IMG/VR virus record: IMGVR_UViG_3300044845_000779
Span: 1 to 64,000 of that record
Source: a virus
Strand: one strand, 5' to 3'
DNA: 64,000 bases
Part shown: in pieces, positions 1-8,469 of the stretch
Layout of the letters: every line of letters starts with the position of its first letter
How positions within the stretch are numbered: the stretch's first letter is position 1
Notes under the pieces: generated by a model
Seen by the model: only the letters and a program-made list of their open reading frames with translations
Told to the model about the DNA's origin: nothing
Database searches by the model: none
Made by a program: the position numbers and the translations under genes

Positions 1-210
1 GACGCACCGTGGCTTTCAGACACCACGCACGAGTTGCTGCGCTTTCCGGGCGGCGTGCACGACGACATCGTCGACGCGCTTGCCTGGGCGGTGAATCTGG
101 TGGTCGGAAAGTCCCCGCCACAGAAAAACCCGCCGCAGACGCTTGTTTCGTGGAAGGACCGGATCGATGAACTCATGGTCGGGTATGAAGGCTCGCACAT
201 GGCAGCGTAG
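1..210 (+). CDS. terL: Terminase large subunit, C-terminal end (partial)
   Basis: The reading frame is open from base 1 and stops at 208-210, giving the last 69 residues of a longer protein. The segment FPGGVHDDIVDALAWA matches the C-terminal nuclease domain of phage large terminases, where the paired aspartates of the HDDxxDA motif bind the metal for concatemer cleavage. The following portal, scaffold and capsid genes fit a terminase as the first gene of a head module. The ATPase domain lies outside the window. A proline-rich stretch (KSPPQKNPPQ) links the nuclease to the tail end. Confidence 0.85.
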   Translation, partial: DAPWLSDTTHELLRFPGGVHDDIVDALAWAVNLVVGKSPPQKNPPQTLVSWKDRIDELMVGYEGSHMAA

Positions 211-223
211 GAAGTAGAGAAAG

Positions 224-586
224 ATGGCCGAGTCGATGATTGGCGAGCTTTTCATGCGCTGCCGGCATGCGGCCACCGCCGCCCACGCGCAGCACCTGCT
301 CACCGACAGCTACGCCAAGCACATGGCACTGAACGAGTTCTACGACGGCGTGGTCGAGCGCGCAGACGCGATCGCTGAGGCCTACATCGGCCGCTCGGGC
401 CGCTTTGAGATGCCCGACACCCCCTACACCCCGGCCAAAGACCCGCTTGTCACGCTGCGCGCGCTGCGTGGCTGGGTGGACACGAACCGCGACAAGGTGA
501 GCGACGCGCGCGAGGTGCAGAACCTGATCGACGAGTTGCTCGCCCAGATTGACAGTGCGGTTTACAAAATCCGCTTCCTTGCTTGA
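224..586 (+). CDS. Small conserved phage protein, DUF5856-like
   Basis: A 120-residue, mostly helical protein starting at ATG 224, 13 bases after the terminase stop. The stretches HLLTDSYAKHMALNEFYDG and RADAIAEAYIGRSG resemble the DUF5856 family, which I know from many phages next to terminase or portal genes and which looks like a small helical bundle. Its function is unknown. No signal peptide or membrane segment is seen. Assignment is from recalled family pattern, not a search. Confidence 0.65.
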   Translation: MAESMIGELFMRCRHAATAAHAQHLLTDSYAKHMALNEFYDGVVERADAIAEAYIGRSGRFEMPDTPYTPAKDPLVTLRALRGWVDTNRDKVSDAREVQNLIDELLAQIDSAVYKIRFLA

Positions 587-591
587 CAAAC

Positions 592-912
592 ATGATCCAG
601 ACCCTCGGCCTGATTTCGATTGTTTTTGTGGTGGCTTTCACTTGGTTCCAGGCTACCCGTGGCAACGGCAGCGCTGACGGCACGCCCGTCTCGCGCGGCG
701 GCTGGCAGTCGCCGGCGGCCTCGATGTGGGAGGCGTGGACGAACATCGGGATCGGCTTTTCGGTGAACTACGTGGCCAACCTGCTGCTTTTGCCGCTGGT
801 GGGTCTGGTGCTCACCCACTCGCAGAATTTCTGGTTGGGCTGTGTGTACACCGCGATCTCGGTAGTGCGCCAGTTCGTCATACGGCGGTGCTTCAACGGA
901 GCCCCCCGATGA
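592..912 (+). CDS. Small membrane protein, DUF7220-like
   Basis: A 106-residue protein with an N-terminal hydrophobic helix, then SMWEAWTNIGIGFSVNYVAN followed by two further hydrophobic stretches. The pattern SxxEAxxNxxIGFxV-ANLLxLPLxG and the basic C-terminus RRCFN resemble DUF7220, a small phage membrane family of unknown role. An in-frame TTG at 583 overlaps the previous stop as TTGA and is an alternative start; the ATG at 592 was preferred although neither has a clear ribosome site. The last codons overlap the next gene by 4 bases. It could influence the host membrane or DNA entry; that is speculation. Confidence 0.65.
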   Translation: MIQTLGLISIVFVVAFTWFQATRGNGSADGTPVSRGGWQSPAASMWEAWTNIGIGFSVNYVANLLLLPLVGLVLTHSQNFWLGCVYTAISVVRQFVIRRCFNGAPR

Positions 913-1223
913 ACGCCAAGGGACTGCGCGGCATGGGCACTATCAAGCCCAAGACGGTGTACTTGGCACGCGGCGGCTCTACACCGGCCTGGACGCGGGC
1001 GGCCGGAAAGAACAAGAACGGCGGCTTAAACGAGGCCGGACGCAAGTCCTACGAACGGGCCAACCCAGGCTCGGACCTGAAGGCACCGCAGCCCGAGGGC
1101 GGCTCTCGGCGCGACTCGTTTTGCGCCCGGATGAGCGGCATGAAAAAGAAGCTGACCTCGGCCAAAACCGCGGCAGACCCCAACAGCCGCATCAATAAAT
1201 CCCTACGCGCTTGGAAGTGCTGA
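909..1223 (+). CDS. Small basic conserved phage protein, DUF6321-like
   Basis: A 104-residue basic protein starting at ATG 909, overlapping the preceding stop as ATGA. The core GGLNEAGRKSYERANPGS and PQPEGGSRRDSFCARMSGM is a strongly conserved phage pattern that I recognise as DUF6321; proteins with it occur beside terminase or portal genes in short-tailed phages. Function is unknown; its charge and glycine/serine content suggest nucleic acid contact or a virion-internal role, which is inference only. The same frame is open further upstream, but that part is not needed. Confidence 0.7.
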   Translation: MNAKGLRGMGTIKPKTVYLARGGSTPAWTRAAGKNKNGGLNEAGRKSYERANPGSDLKAPQPEGGSRRDSFCARMSGMKKKLTSAKTAADPNSRINKSLRAWKC

Positions 1224-1225
1224 CC

Positions 1226-1483
1226 ATGCAAAAGAACTGCTGCGACGGTTGCGATCACGACACGCCTGCGGGCTGGTCTAAGGCAAAGCTCGAGGCCTGC
1301 ATCAAGGTCATGCAGTGCGAGGACGCTGTCTCGTTTTGCGTGGACGGCAACTGGATCAAGGCCGCCCCCGGTGACTGGCTGGTGCGCATACCGGCGCTGG
1401 ACATGACGGTGGCGGTGCCGAAAGATAAGTTCGACGCGGCGTTTCGCCTGGACATTGAAGCCGGGGTGCGCCATGCCGATTGA
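1226..1483 (+). CDS. Hypothetical small phage protein with N-terminal cysteines
   Basis: An 85-residue protein starting at ATG 1226, two bases after the previous stop. The N-terminus MQKNCCDGCDHD is cysteine-rich and could bind a metal. The C-terminal half, with APGDWLVRIP and VAVPKDKFDAAF, resembles a short phage domain of the form GDW-V-P then xPxxFExxY that is common in phages but has no assigned role. It overlaps the portal start by 11 bases, so the two are probably co-translated. A start at TTG 1211 is possible but less likely. Confidence 0.6.
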   Translation: MQKNCCDGCDHDTPAGWSKAKLEACIKVMQCEDAVSFCVDGNWIKAAPGDWLVRIPALDMTVAVPKDKFDAAFRLDIEAGVRHAD

Positions 1484-3746
1484 TGCGTCCAAGGCCGGCG
1501 ACCTCTGGCTGCGCTATCAATACATCCGCGACAACGGACACCTCGACTACGTCGCCAAGGCGCGCAAGTGCGAGGACTTTTTCGCCGGCCTGCAGTGGGA
1601 AGCTGCAGACCTGTCGCTGCTCAAGCAGTACAAGCGCCCGGCACTCACCATCAACAAGATCATCTCGACCATCGCCAACGTGCTGGGCGAGCAGATCTTC
1701 AACCGCACCCAGATCGCTTTTCGTCCCGCCAAAGACGGCACCGAGGAGCTGGCCGGCACGCTCACGAAAGTGTTCATGCAGATCAGCGACAACAACCAGC
1801 TCGAGTGGGTGCGCTCGGACGTGTTCGCCGACGGCATCATCGGCTCGCGCGGCTTTTACGACGTGCGCCTGGGGTTTCGCGACAGCCTGGCCGGCGAGAT
1901 CGAGATCTCTCAGCTCAACCCCAAGAACGTGCTGATCGACACGGATGCGGACGAGTACGACCCCGACAAGTGGGGCGATGTGTTCATCACCAAGTGGATG
2001 AGCACCGACCACATCGCCGAGCTGTACAACAAGGCAGACGCCGAGGCGCTCAAGGGGGCCTCCGAGTCGTTCTGGCCCTACGGCTTTGACGGCATCGATC
2101 GCGACCGGGACCGCTTTGGCACGCCGCGCGCCGTGGCCTACAACCAGAGCCCGGCGATGAATCAGAACATGATGCGCCACGTGCGGGTGATCGAGCGCCA
2201 GCACCGCGAGAACCACCGCACCGAGCACTTTGCCAACGTGCGGCTGGGCGACTTGCGCCCCGTGCCCTCGAGTTGGGATCGGGAGCGGATCGCCGCCTAC
2301 ATGGCGGCAAATCCTGATCTGATCGTGATCAAGAAAATGGTGCCCCGCATTCGCTGGACGGTGGTGGCCGACAAGTACGTGCTGCACGACGACTGGAGCC
2401 CGTACAAGCACTTTACGGTGGTGCCGTTCTTCCCGTTTTTCAGGCGCGGGCGCACAGTCGGGCTGGTCGAGAACCTGCTCGGGCCGCAGGAGCTCCTGAA
2501 CAAGGTCTCCAGCCAGGAGCTGCACGTCGTCAACACTTCGGCCAACAGCGGCTGGAAGCTCAAGACCGGCGCGCTAAAGAACATGAACCTGGCCGAGCTC
2601 GAGGCGCGCGGCGCGCAGACCGGCCTGGTGCTGGAGCTGGACGACATCAACAGCGCCGAGAAGATTGCGCCCAACCAGGTCCCGACCGGCCTGGACCGGA
2701 TCTCGTACAAGGCCGAAGAGCACATCAAGACCATCTCGGGCGTCTCGGACTACCGCACCGGCAACGCCCGCGAGGACGTGGCTGCCAAGGCGGTCAAGGC
2801 CAACCAGGCGGCCAGCTCGGCCAACACCGCCAAGGTGATGGACAACTTGTTGCGCACCGACACGATCCTTGCGCGCAACGTGCTCGATCTGGTGCAGGAG
2901 TTCTACACCGAGGAGCGGGTCTTTAACATCGTCTCGGACCGCATGACCAACCAGACCGAGCAGGTGACGGTCAACCAGGTGCAGGAAGACGGCAGTCTGT
3001 TCAACGATCTGACGGTCGGCGAATACGCGGTGGTTGTGACCAACCAGCCCGAGCGCGACACCTTCGAGGACACCCAGTTCGAGCATGCGCTGCAGCTGCG
3101 CACCGAAGCGGGAGTGCAGATCCCCGACAAGTTCCTGATCAAGTCCAGCAAGCTCAAGGACAAGGCCGAGATCGTCAAGGGCATCGAGCAGGCTGAGCAA
3201 GACCCGATGCAGCAGCAGATGCGCGAGCTCGACATGCGCGGCAAGACCGCCGAGGTCTCAAAGATCGAGGCCGAGGTGGCCGAAAAGGTGGCCAATGCGA
3301 ACTTGAAGACCGCCGAGGCCCAGGCCCCCGACAACGGCCAGGCTGAGCTGGCGCTGAGCATGCGCAAGCTCGAGATGGAGCACGAGCTCAATCGCGAAAA
3401 AATGGAGCAGGAGTTTGCACTCCGGCGCGAGCAGATGACAGCCGACATTGAGCTCGCCCGCATGAAGGCCGAGGGCGAGCTTGCCATCAAGCGCGAAGCA
3501 TCCGAAGCGCAGATGGCGATCGCCGCGCAGGCCGCCGAAAAGCAGGCCGAGCTGGCCGACGCGCAAGCTGCCACGCAGTACGCGCAGGCCGCCTCGACCG
3601 CCAAGACCTCAGACGCAAAAACCGCCGCTATCAAATCCAAGCAAGAGATCGGCGAGCGCACCGCCGAGGAAGCGGCCAAAGCCGCCCGCGCGCAAGCCGC
3701 CGACCCCAAAGCCAAACCCAAACCCACCCCCACCCCCACCAAGTAA
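1473..3746 (+). CDS. Portal protein (P22-type)
   Basis: A 757-residue protein with the pattern of P22-type portals, the dodecameric ring at the capsid vertex through which DNA is packaged and ejected. Residues near 55-80 (KRPALTINKIISTIANVLGE) are the recognisable core motif, followed by ISQLNPKNVLIDTDADEYD and YRTGNAREDVAAKAVK typical of the family. From about residue 580 the chain becomes a charged, Ala/Glu/Lys-rich coiled coil, comparable to the long C-terminal barrel of P22 portal, ending in PKPTPTPTK. The start ATG 1473 lies within the end of the preceding gene. Position between terminase and scaffold supports the call. Confidence 0.9.
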   Translation: MPIDASKAGDLWLRYQYIRDNGHLDYVAKARKCEDFFAGLQWEAADLSLLKQYKRPALTINKIISTIANVLGEQIFNRTQIAFRPAKDGTEELAGTLTKVFMQISDNNQLEWVRSDVFADGIIGSRGFYDVRLGFRDSLAGEIEISQLNPKNVLIDTDADEYDPDKWGDVFITKWMSTDHIAELYNKADAEALKGASESFWPYGFDGIDRDRDRFGTPRAVAYNQSPAMNQNMMRHVRVIERQHRENHRTEHFANVRLGDLRPVPSSWDRERIAAYMAANPDLIVIKKMVPRIRWTVVADKYVLHDDWSPYKHFTVVPFFPFFRRGRTVGLVENLLGPQELLNKVSSQELHVVNTSANSGWKLKTGALKNMNLAELEARGAQTGLVLELDDINSAEKIAPNQVPTGLDRISYKAEEHIKTISGVSDYRTGNAREDVAAKAVKANQAASSANTAKVMDNLLRTDTILARNVLDLVQEFYTEERVFNIVSDRMTNQTEQVTVNQVQEDGSLFNDLTVGEYAVVVTNQPERDTFEDTQFEHALQLRTEAGVQIPDKFLIKSSKLKDKAEIVKGIEQAEQDPMQQQMRELDMRGKTAEVSKIEAEVAEKVANANLKTAEAQAPDNGQAELALSMRKLEMEHELNREKMEQEFALRREQMTADIELARMKAEGELAIKREASEAQMAIAAQAAEKQAELADAQAATQYAQAASTAKTSDAKTAAIKSKQEIGERTAEEAAKAARAQAADPKAKPKPTPTPTK

Positions 3747-3757
3747 AGGCCCTGCCA

Positions 3758-4732
3758 ATGCAGATCAAACCGAAGTGGTTCCCCCTGTTCGCCCCCGCTG
3801 GCGAAGAGTCTGCCGCCCTTGACCGGGGCGACAATTTCGTGGCCGACGACGACGAGCTCGACGACGCGCCCTCGGACACCCAACCCAACGACAAGCTAAC
3901 CGACGACGATGTCGATGCGGCCGGCACCCCGGCAAAAGACGCTGACGACGACGGCGAAGGCGAAGGCGAAGGCGGCGAAAAGCCTGCCAAACCCAAGATT
4001 CGCATCCCCAAAGAGCGGCTTGACCAGGAAATCCAGAAGCGACGCAATGCCGAGCAGCGCGCCGCTGAGCGCATCAACGAGCTTGAGCGCGAGCTTGCGA
4101 GCCGCACGAGCAGCGCCGACATCGCGCAGCTTGAGCAAGATGTGGCCGCACTCGACGACCAGTACGACGAAGCGATCGCTGACGGCGAGCGCGGCAAAGC
4201 CAAAGAGATCAAAGCGCAGATCCGCGTGCTTGAGCGCCAGATCCAGCGCGCCGAGACCGGTCTGGCCGCAGCCAACGCCAAGGTGGCGGCGGTGGCCGAG
4301 CTCAAATACGACATGGCGCTGAGCCAGGTCGAGCTCGACTATCCGGCGCTTAACCCGGACAGCGCCGAATTCGATCGCGACGCGACCGCAGAGGTGGCCG
4401 AGCTCATCGACAGCTTCAAGCTCAAGGGCATGGACCCGTCGGCTGCGCTCAGAAAGGCGGTCAAGTACGTGCTGGGCGCCCCCACGAAGGCGGCCGAAGA
4501 CAACCGCAACGTCGAGCGCGACGGACTGCGCGAAGCCAAGGCGAGCGAGGCACGCAGAAAAGCGGCCGACGCTATTGCGCGTACGCCGGCGAACCTGGCC
4601 AAGAGCGGCAAAGACTCTGACACCGCCGGCGGCGCGCTGCCTGACGCTCGCGCCGTGGCCAAGATGAGCCAGGACGAGTTCTCCAAGCTTGACGACACGA
4701 TGAAAGCCCGCCTGCGCGGCGACGACATCTGA
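3758..4732 (+). CDS. Putative scaffolding protein
   Basis: A 324-residue protein lying between portal and capsid, where phage scaffolds usually sit. The first 80 residues are acidic and low-complexity (DDDGEGEGEGGEKPAK), residues about 85-190 are a predicted coiled coil rich in Glu, Arg and Ala, and the C-terminus contains SQDEFSKLDDTMKARLRGDD. This layout matches scaffolds, which are acidic, helical and lost during maturation. No protease domain is visible. Identity rests on position and composition; I see no diagnostic scaffold motif. Confidence 0.65.
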   Translation: MQIKPKWFPLFAPAGEESAALDRGDNFVADDDELDDAPSDTQPNDKLTDDDVDAAGTPAKDADDDGEGEGEGGEKPAKPKIRIPKERLDQEIQKRRNAEQRAAERINELERELASRTSSADIAQLEQDVAALDDQYDEAIADGERGKAKEIKAQIRVLERQIQRAETGLAAANAKVAAVAELKYDMALSQVELDYPALNPDSAEFDRDATAEVAELIDSFKLKGMDPSAALRKAVKYVLGAPTKAAEDNRNVERDGLREAKASEARRKAADAIARTPANLAKSGKDSDTAGGALPDARAVAKMSQDEFSKLDDTMKARLRGDDI

Positions 4733-4777
4733 TTCTCGAGTCTCCTAGGCCAGGCGGCGCTGCCACGTCGCCCGGCA

Positions 4778-4793
4778 TCTCACTGTCTTATTA
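4778..4793 (+). promoter_or_regulatory. TCT octamer repeat site upstream of 4849 gene
   Basis: Within the 116-base gap 4733-4848 two units TCTCACTG and TCTTATTA stand exactly 8 bases apart (TCT at 4778 and 4786). The same arrangement recurs upstream of many genes in this window. No good sigma-70 promoter is visible here. The rest of the gap is GC-rich with no gene. Confidence 0.45.
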
Positions 4794-4848
4794 CCCCATT
4801 ACCCTGCCCGAATGCCCCATTTGCCCAGCCCGCACTTTCGAGGATTCG

Positions 4849-5118
4849 ATGCGCAAGAAGGCCCAGCTTGTACTTATCCGGTGGGTAGACGCAGCGATGA
4901 GCTGCGCGCCGCACTGGCAGCCGGGGCAACGCCCCGAAGCTCCTAAAAAGAAAGGTCTGCACGCCTGCGAGACCGTGGGTTTTTTGGCCCACCTCGACGA
5001 AGAGTGGGCGCAGGTCTACTCCACGCATGCAGAAGGCAACCACGCCCATGTGACGGAGATCCCGCGCGGCATGATCCGCTCGATCACGGTGCTCACCGAA
5101 GGCGAGGCGCTGCCGTGA
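4849..5118 (+). CDS. Hypothetical small phage protein
   Basis: An 89-residue protein beginning [15 protein letters not shown] at ATG 4849 with a purine-rich GAGGATTCG just upstream. It contains a central [18 protein letters not shown] segment and ends in [11 protein letters not shown]. The pattern of an N-terminal beta strand with a W-D pair and a middle VGFL strand is frequent in small phage proteins between scaffold and capsid, but I cannot name a family. It overlaps the next gene by 4 bases (GTGA), so the two are likely coupled. Confidence 0.6.
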   Translation: MRKKAQLVLIRWVDAAMSCAPHWQPGQRPEAPKKKGLHACETVGFLAHLDEEWAQVYSTHAEGNHAHVTEIPRGMIRSITVLTEGEALP

Positions 5119-5513
5119 TCAGAACCTGCTCGAAGTGCAAGACCGACAAACCGCTAAACCGCGAGTTTTTCAGCCCCGATGCAGCCAAGCCCACGGGCTT
5201 TCACTCGTGGTGCAAGGCGTGCCGTGCAGGCCACCGGCGCTACACATCGAACGGCAAATTTCGCCACGCTGTGAGCGACAAACTGCTGGGCGTGCTGCGC
5301 GAATACGTCAAGACCTGCATGATCTGTAAGTCTTCCGAGGCGCTGGTCGTCGATCACGACCACGAAACCGGGCGCGTGCGCGGCATGCTGTGCCAGCACT
5401 GCAACCGAGGGCTTGGCCAGTTCAAGGATTCGCCCGAGATCATCAGGGCCGCCGAGCGCTATTTGAGCGAGAACGACAAGGCCGGACCAGAAGCAAAAAA
5501 AGGCCGCAGCTGA
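5115..5513 (+). CDS. Endonuclease VII-like HNH nuclease
   Basis: A 132-residue protein with start GTG 5115 overlapping the previous stop. It has the zinc-binding cysteines of the recombination endonuclease VII family (CSKC near residue 5, CKAC, CMIC, CQHC) around the catalytic segment [20 protein letters not shown]. In T4, endonuclease VII (gp49) cleaves Holliday junctions and other branched DNA so that replicated DNA can be packaged. A location between scaffold and capsid suits clearing branches during packaging, but free-standing homing HNH genes also invade such places. A role in resolving branches is inferred. Confidence 0.8.
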   Translation: MIRTCSKCKTDKPLNREFFSPDAAKPTGFHSWCKACRAGHRRYTSNGKFRHAVSDKLLGVLREYVKTCMICKSSEALVVDHDHETGRVRGMLCQHCNRGLGQFKDSPEIIRAAERYLSENDKAGPEAKKGRS

Positions 5514-5519
5514 TTATTG

Positions 5520-5560
5520 TTGCGCCCTTGTATCTTAATGTCTTACAATCTGTCTTATCG
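5520..5560 (+). promoter_or_regulatory. Candidate promoter with TCT octamers, before the capsid gene
   Basis: TTGCGC (5520-5525) and TACAAT (5544-5549), 18 bases apart, form a plausible sigma-70 promoter. Overlapping it are TCT units at 5533, 5541, 5549 and 5553, the first three exactly 8 bases apart. The leader 5561-5680 contains a stem ATTCAG/CTGAAT (5563-5568 with 5578-5583) and ends with ATGAGGTCGCACA before the capsid ATG. Strong capsid expression would explain a dedicated promoter. Confidence 0.55.
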
Positions 5561-5680
5561 GTATTCAGCCCGACAGCCTGAATCGAGTCCCGACCTCGGA
5601 AAACGTCGATCTGTTTCGCGCGCCCGACGCGTCATTCGGAAACACATCGTTTTTTTCCATTCATTTTATGAGGTCGCACA

Positions 5681-6793
5681 ATGGCATTGACCAATTTCGC
5701 GAATCTGACCACCGAACAAAAGACCATCTGGTCGATGGATCTGTGGAAGGCCGCCCGCAACTACTCGTTCGTCAACAAGTTCCTGGGCAAAGACACCAAC
5801 TCGCTCATCCAGCACGTCACTGAGCTGAAAAAGTCGGAGAAAGGCGCTCGTGCAGTGATGACCCTGCTCGCCGACCTGACCGGCGACGGCGTCGCGGGCG
5901 ACCGCACGCTGGAAGGCAACGAAGAGGCGCTGCAGACTTCGGATCAAGTGATCCGTATCGACCAGATGCGCCACGCCAACCGCCACGAAGGTCGCATGGC
6001 CGATCAGAAGTCGGTTGTCGAGTTCCGCGGCAACAGCAAAGACGTGCTCGCCTACTGGCTGGCCGACCGCATCGACCAACTCGCGTTTCTCACCCTGTCG
6101 GGCGTGGCTTACAGCCAGCGCAACAACGGCGCGGCGCGCGTGGGTTCGGACTTCCCGTTCCTGGAGTTCGCCGCTGACGTCGCCGCCCCCTCGAACCTGC
6201 GCGTCGCGCGCTGGAACGGCACCACCAAGTCTCTCGTCGTGGGCGGCGCAAGCTCGGCGGTTGCCGCAGCCGACACCCCGATGTGGGAGTGCTTTGTTCA
6301 GCTCAAGGCCTTTGCCAAGGACCAGTACGTCCGTGGCGTCAAGGAAAGCGGTGGCGAGGAGTGCTACCACGCGTTCCTGACCCCGCAGGCCATGGCCAAG
6401 CTCAAGCTGGACGCGACGTACATGCTCAACGTGCGTCACGCAGTCACCCGCGGCAAAGAGAACCCGCTCTTCTCCGGCGACACCGTGAAGATCGACGGGA
6501 TCTACTTCCACGAGTTCCGCCACGTCTACAACACGGCGGGTGCGGCTTCGGGTTCGAAGTTCGGCTCGGGCGGCACGGTTGACGGCTGCCAGGTCCTGTT
6601 CTGCGGTGCGCAGGCGCTCGGTATGGCCGACATCGGCAACCCCGAGTGGGTCGAGAAGGGCTTCGACTACGAGAACCAGCAGGGCATCTCGGTCTCGAAG
6701 ATCGCGGGCTTCATGAAGCCCAAGTTCACCAGCATCTACGCAGGTAACACCGCGCAAGACTTCGGTGTGATCTCTTGCTACGTTGCGCAGTAA
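5681..6793 (+). CDS. Major capsid protein, N4 gp56 family
   Basis: A 370-residue protein matching the N4 gp56-type capsid family (DUF4043). Recognisable segments are ARNYSFVNKFLGKD near residue 30, an Asp-rich loop GDGVAGDRTLEGNEEAL, VIRIDQMRHANRH, and the C-terminal part where GAQALGMADIGNPEWVEKGF and FDYENQQGISVSKIAGFMK occur. Length is normal for the family. Start ATG 5681 follows a GAGG site. It is followed by a small capsid-associated protein and a terminator, as expected for a highly expressed shell protein with HK97-like fold. Confidence 0.9.
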   Translation: MALTNFANLTTEQKTIWSMDLWKAARNYSFVNKFLGKDTNSLIQHVTELKKSEKGARAVMTLLADLTGDGVAGDRTLEGNEEALQTSDQVIRIDQMRHANRHEGRMADQKSVVEFRGNSKDVLAYWLADRIDQLAFLTLSGVAYSQRNNGAARVGSDFPFLEFAADVAAPSNLRVARWNGTTKSLVVGGASSAVAAADTPMWECFVQLKAFAKDQYVRGVKESGGEECYHAFLTPQAMAKLKLDATYMLNVRHAVTRGKENPLFSGDTVKIDGIYFHEFRHVYNTAGAASGSKFGSGGTVDGCQVLFCGAQALGMADIGNPEWVEKGFDYENQQGISVSKIAGFMKPKFTSIYAGNTAQDFGVISCYVAQ

Positions 6794-6831
6794 GCGCGGC
6801 CTGCTGACAACCCACACACGAGGTACATGAA

Positions 6832-7293
6832 ATGCCCCTTCTGAAAATGAATCGCGGCGCACAACGCGTCGTCGAAGGCCAGTTCGAGGCCGCCATCGCT
6901 GACACCATGCGCAACAGCTCTGGTGTCGTCCAGGCGATCAATGCCACCGCCGGTGTATTCGACGTCATCGGGCTGCCGGCTGGCGCCATCGTGCTGCGCG
7001 GCACGCTGGTTGTCGACACGGCGTTCAACACCACCGGCACGGCCACCATCGCCATCGGCGACTCGGCCTCGGCCTCGCGCTACTTGGCCGCAACCAACCT
7101 GAAGGCCGCGGGCGCGACCGCGTTCTTGGCCGCCAGCGCCGGTTACCGTAACAGCGCCGGCCTGCCGGTGCGCATCACGCTGGCCCTGGCCGACGCCGCC
7201 GGCACCGCCGGCTCGTTCCGAATCACGGTCCAGTACATCATCGACGGTCGCGTCGAGGAGATCGCTCGGTCGTACCCGGCCAACCAGCTCTGA
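6832..7293 (+). CDS. Capsid-associated (decoration-like) protein
   Basis: A 153-residue protein directly after the capsid gene, with GAGGTACATGAA before ATG 6832. Its beta-rich sequence includes DVIGLPAGAIVLRGTLVV, TATIAIGDSASASRYL and ITVQYIIDGR, a pattern shared by proteins that accompany N4 gp56-type capsids in many short-tailed phages. A head decoration or stabilising role is inferred from position and length. It could instead be a neck component. A rho-independent terminator follows, so it ends the capsid transcription unit. Confidence 0.6.
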   Translation: MPLLKMNRGAQRVVEGQFEAAIADTMRNSSGVVQAINATAGVFDVIGLPAGAIVLRGTLVVDTAFNTTGTATIAIGDSASASRYLAATNLKAAGATAFLAASAGYRNSAGLPVRITLALADAAGTAGSFRITVQYIIDGRVEEIARSYPANQL

Positions 7294-7307
7294 GCTTGAC
7301 GTAGTGC

Positions 7308-7338
7308 CCCGGGGGCTTTACACCCCCGGGATTTTTTT
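7308..7338 (+). terminator. Rho-independent terminator after capsid genes
   Basis: CCCGGGGG (7308-7315) pairs perfectly with CCCCCGGG (7323-7330) around a 7-base loop and is followed by a run of seven T (7332-7338). It lies 15 bases after the stop of the capsid-associated gene. Confidence 0.9.
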
Positions 7339-7367
7339 AACCGCCACACTTAACTCAGGAGCTGCCA

Positions 7368-7787
7368 ATGCCCCTCATGCAACTGCATCGCAATTTCCGG
7401 CTTGCCACGACCAAGGGCCATTCGGTCCAGTTCGAGGCCAACCAGCCCACCTACGTCCCGCCCACCATTGTGGCCGAGGCGATCGCCATCGGCGCCGAGA
7501 TGGCCGCCGACGACAGCAAGCCCGACATGACTCCTGTTGACGCACCCGCGCCCAACTCAGGCCCGGCTGACGCCGCCGCGCGCGAGGCCGATATCTTGGC
7601 CGCGATCAACGTGCTCGTGCAGCGCAACGACCGCGAGGATTTCACCGGTGGTGGCTTGCCCAAGCTTTACGCCGTAGCCGCTCTGCTGGGCTACAAGACC
7701 GACAGAAAAGAACTCGAGGCCGTCTGGCTCAAGCGCGCAGAAATGATTGTCGCGGGTCTGCTGGGCCCGGACGGCGAGAAAGCGTGA
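7368..7787 (+). CDS. Hypothetical phage head-region protein
   Basis: A 139-residue protein with SD-like AGGAGCTGCC before ATG 7368. The N-terminus MPLMQLHRNFRLATTKGHSV, followed by PTYVPPTIVAEAIAIGAE, is a pattern I recall in proteins next to the capsid of podovirus-like phages: a hydrophobic turn, then PTxVPPxxxxExxxxGA. The C-terminus has a helical REDFTGGGLPKLYAVAALLG segment resembling the basic helix-extension pattern of small head-completion proteins. Function unknown; a neck or capsid accessory role is inferred from position. Confidence 0.55.
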   Translation: MPLMQLHRNFRLATTKGHSVQFEANQPTYVPPTIVAEAIAIGAEMAADDSKPDMTPVDAPAPNSGPADAAAREADILAAINVLVQRNDREDFTGGGLPKLYAVAALLGYKTDRKELEAVWLKRAEMIVAGLLGPDGEKA

Positions 7788-7788
7788 C

Positions 7789-8469
7789 GTGAATTCGTCC
7801 GACCTCTACGATCGGTTTCGCGCGGACGTATTTGATACGCGCCAGCCCTATCTGTGGTCGGACCTCGAGGTCTATTCGTACATGGACGCGGCCCAGAAGC
7901 AGTTCTGCCGGCGCGCCGGTGGGATTCTGGATTCGACCTCGGATCTGACGCAGCTCAGCTTTGCGGCCAACCAGGTCTGGGTAGCTACAAGCCCGTTGAT
8001 CCTGGCGGTTCAGCGCGCGCAGCGCCTGTCAGACTTTCAAAGAGTCGACGTCTTGTCGGTAGAAGAGTTGACGCGCCTGAGCGACGGCAACGACTACGGC
8101 ACGCAGCGGCAGTTCCGTCTGGACAATCAGACCGGCGAAGTCCGCTACGCGATCAACAACCTCGAGGTCGACAAGCTGCGCTTGCTGCGCATTCCGAAGG
8201 CTGCCGACACGATCGCGCTCACCGTATACCGCTTGCCGCTCAAAAGCATCTCGGATGCCGACCAGAAGTTTGAAATTGCCGAGCAGCACCACGAGTATCT
8301 GCTGTGGGGGATGAAGGCGCTGGCCTATCTGAAGCAAGACGCGGAGACGCGCGATGACGGCAAGGCGCAAAGGTTTCAGCAACAATTTTTGGCCTACTGC
8401 GAGCAGGCCCGACAGGAGCGCGAGCGGCGCGAGCACAAACCGCGCTCGATGACCTACGGGGGTATCTGA
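7789..8469 (+). CDS. Head-tail adaptor-like protein (DUF6682-like)
   Basis: A 226-residue protein with GTG start at 7789, one base after the previous stop. MNSSDLYDRFRADVFDT followed by PYLWSDLEVYSYMDAAQKQF is the typical opening of phage adaptor-type proteins (DUF6682), where the W-S-D-x-E-V-x-x-Y-x-x-x-A-Q motif forms the first helical hairpin. The C-terminal half is helical (AEQHHEYLLWGMKALAYLK) and ends in a basic coiled region. Such proteins form a ring under the portal. The overlap with the next ATG (TGATGG) suggests coupling. Confidence 0.7.
   Translation: MNSSDLYDRFRADVFDTRQPYLWSDLEVYSYMDAAQKQFCRRAGGILDSTSDLTQLSFAANQVWVATSPLILAVQRAQRLSDFQRVDVLSVEELTRLSDGNDYGTQRQFRLDNQTGEVRYAINNLEVDKLRLLRIPKAADTIALTVYRLPLKSISDADQKFEIAEQHHEYLLWGMKALAYLKQDAETRDDGKAQRFQQQFLAYCEQARQERERREHKPRSMTYGGI

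Noticed and set aside
5666-6862. Long open frame on the minus strand opposite the capsid gene (398 codons)
   Set aside because: It is the complement of a strongly supported capsid gene; the protein is of low-complexity Arg/Ala/Val/His type caused by GC-rich codon positions and has no ribosome site.
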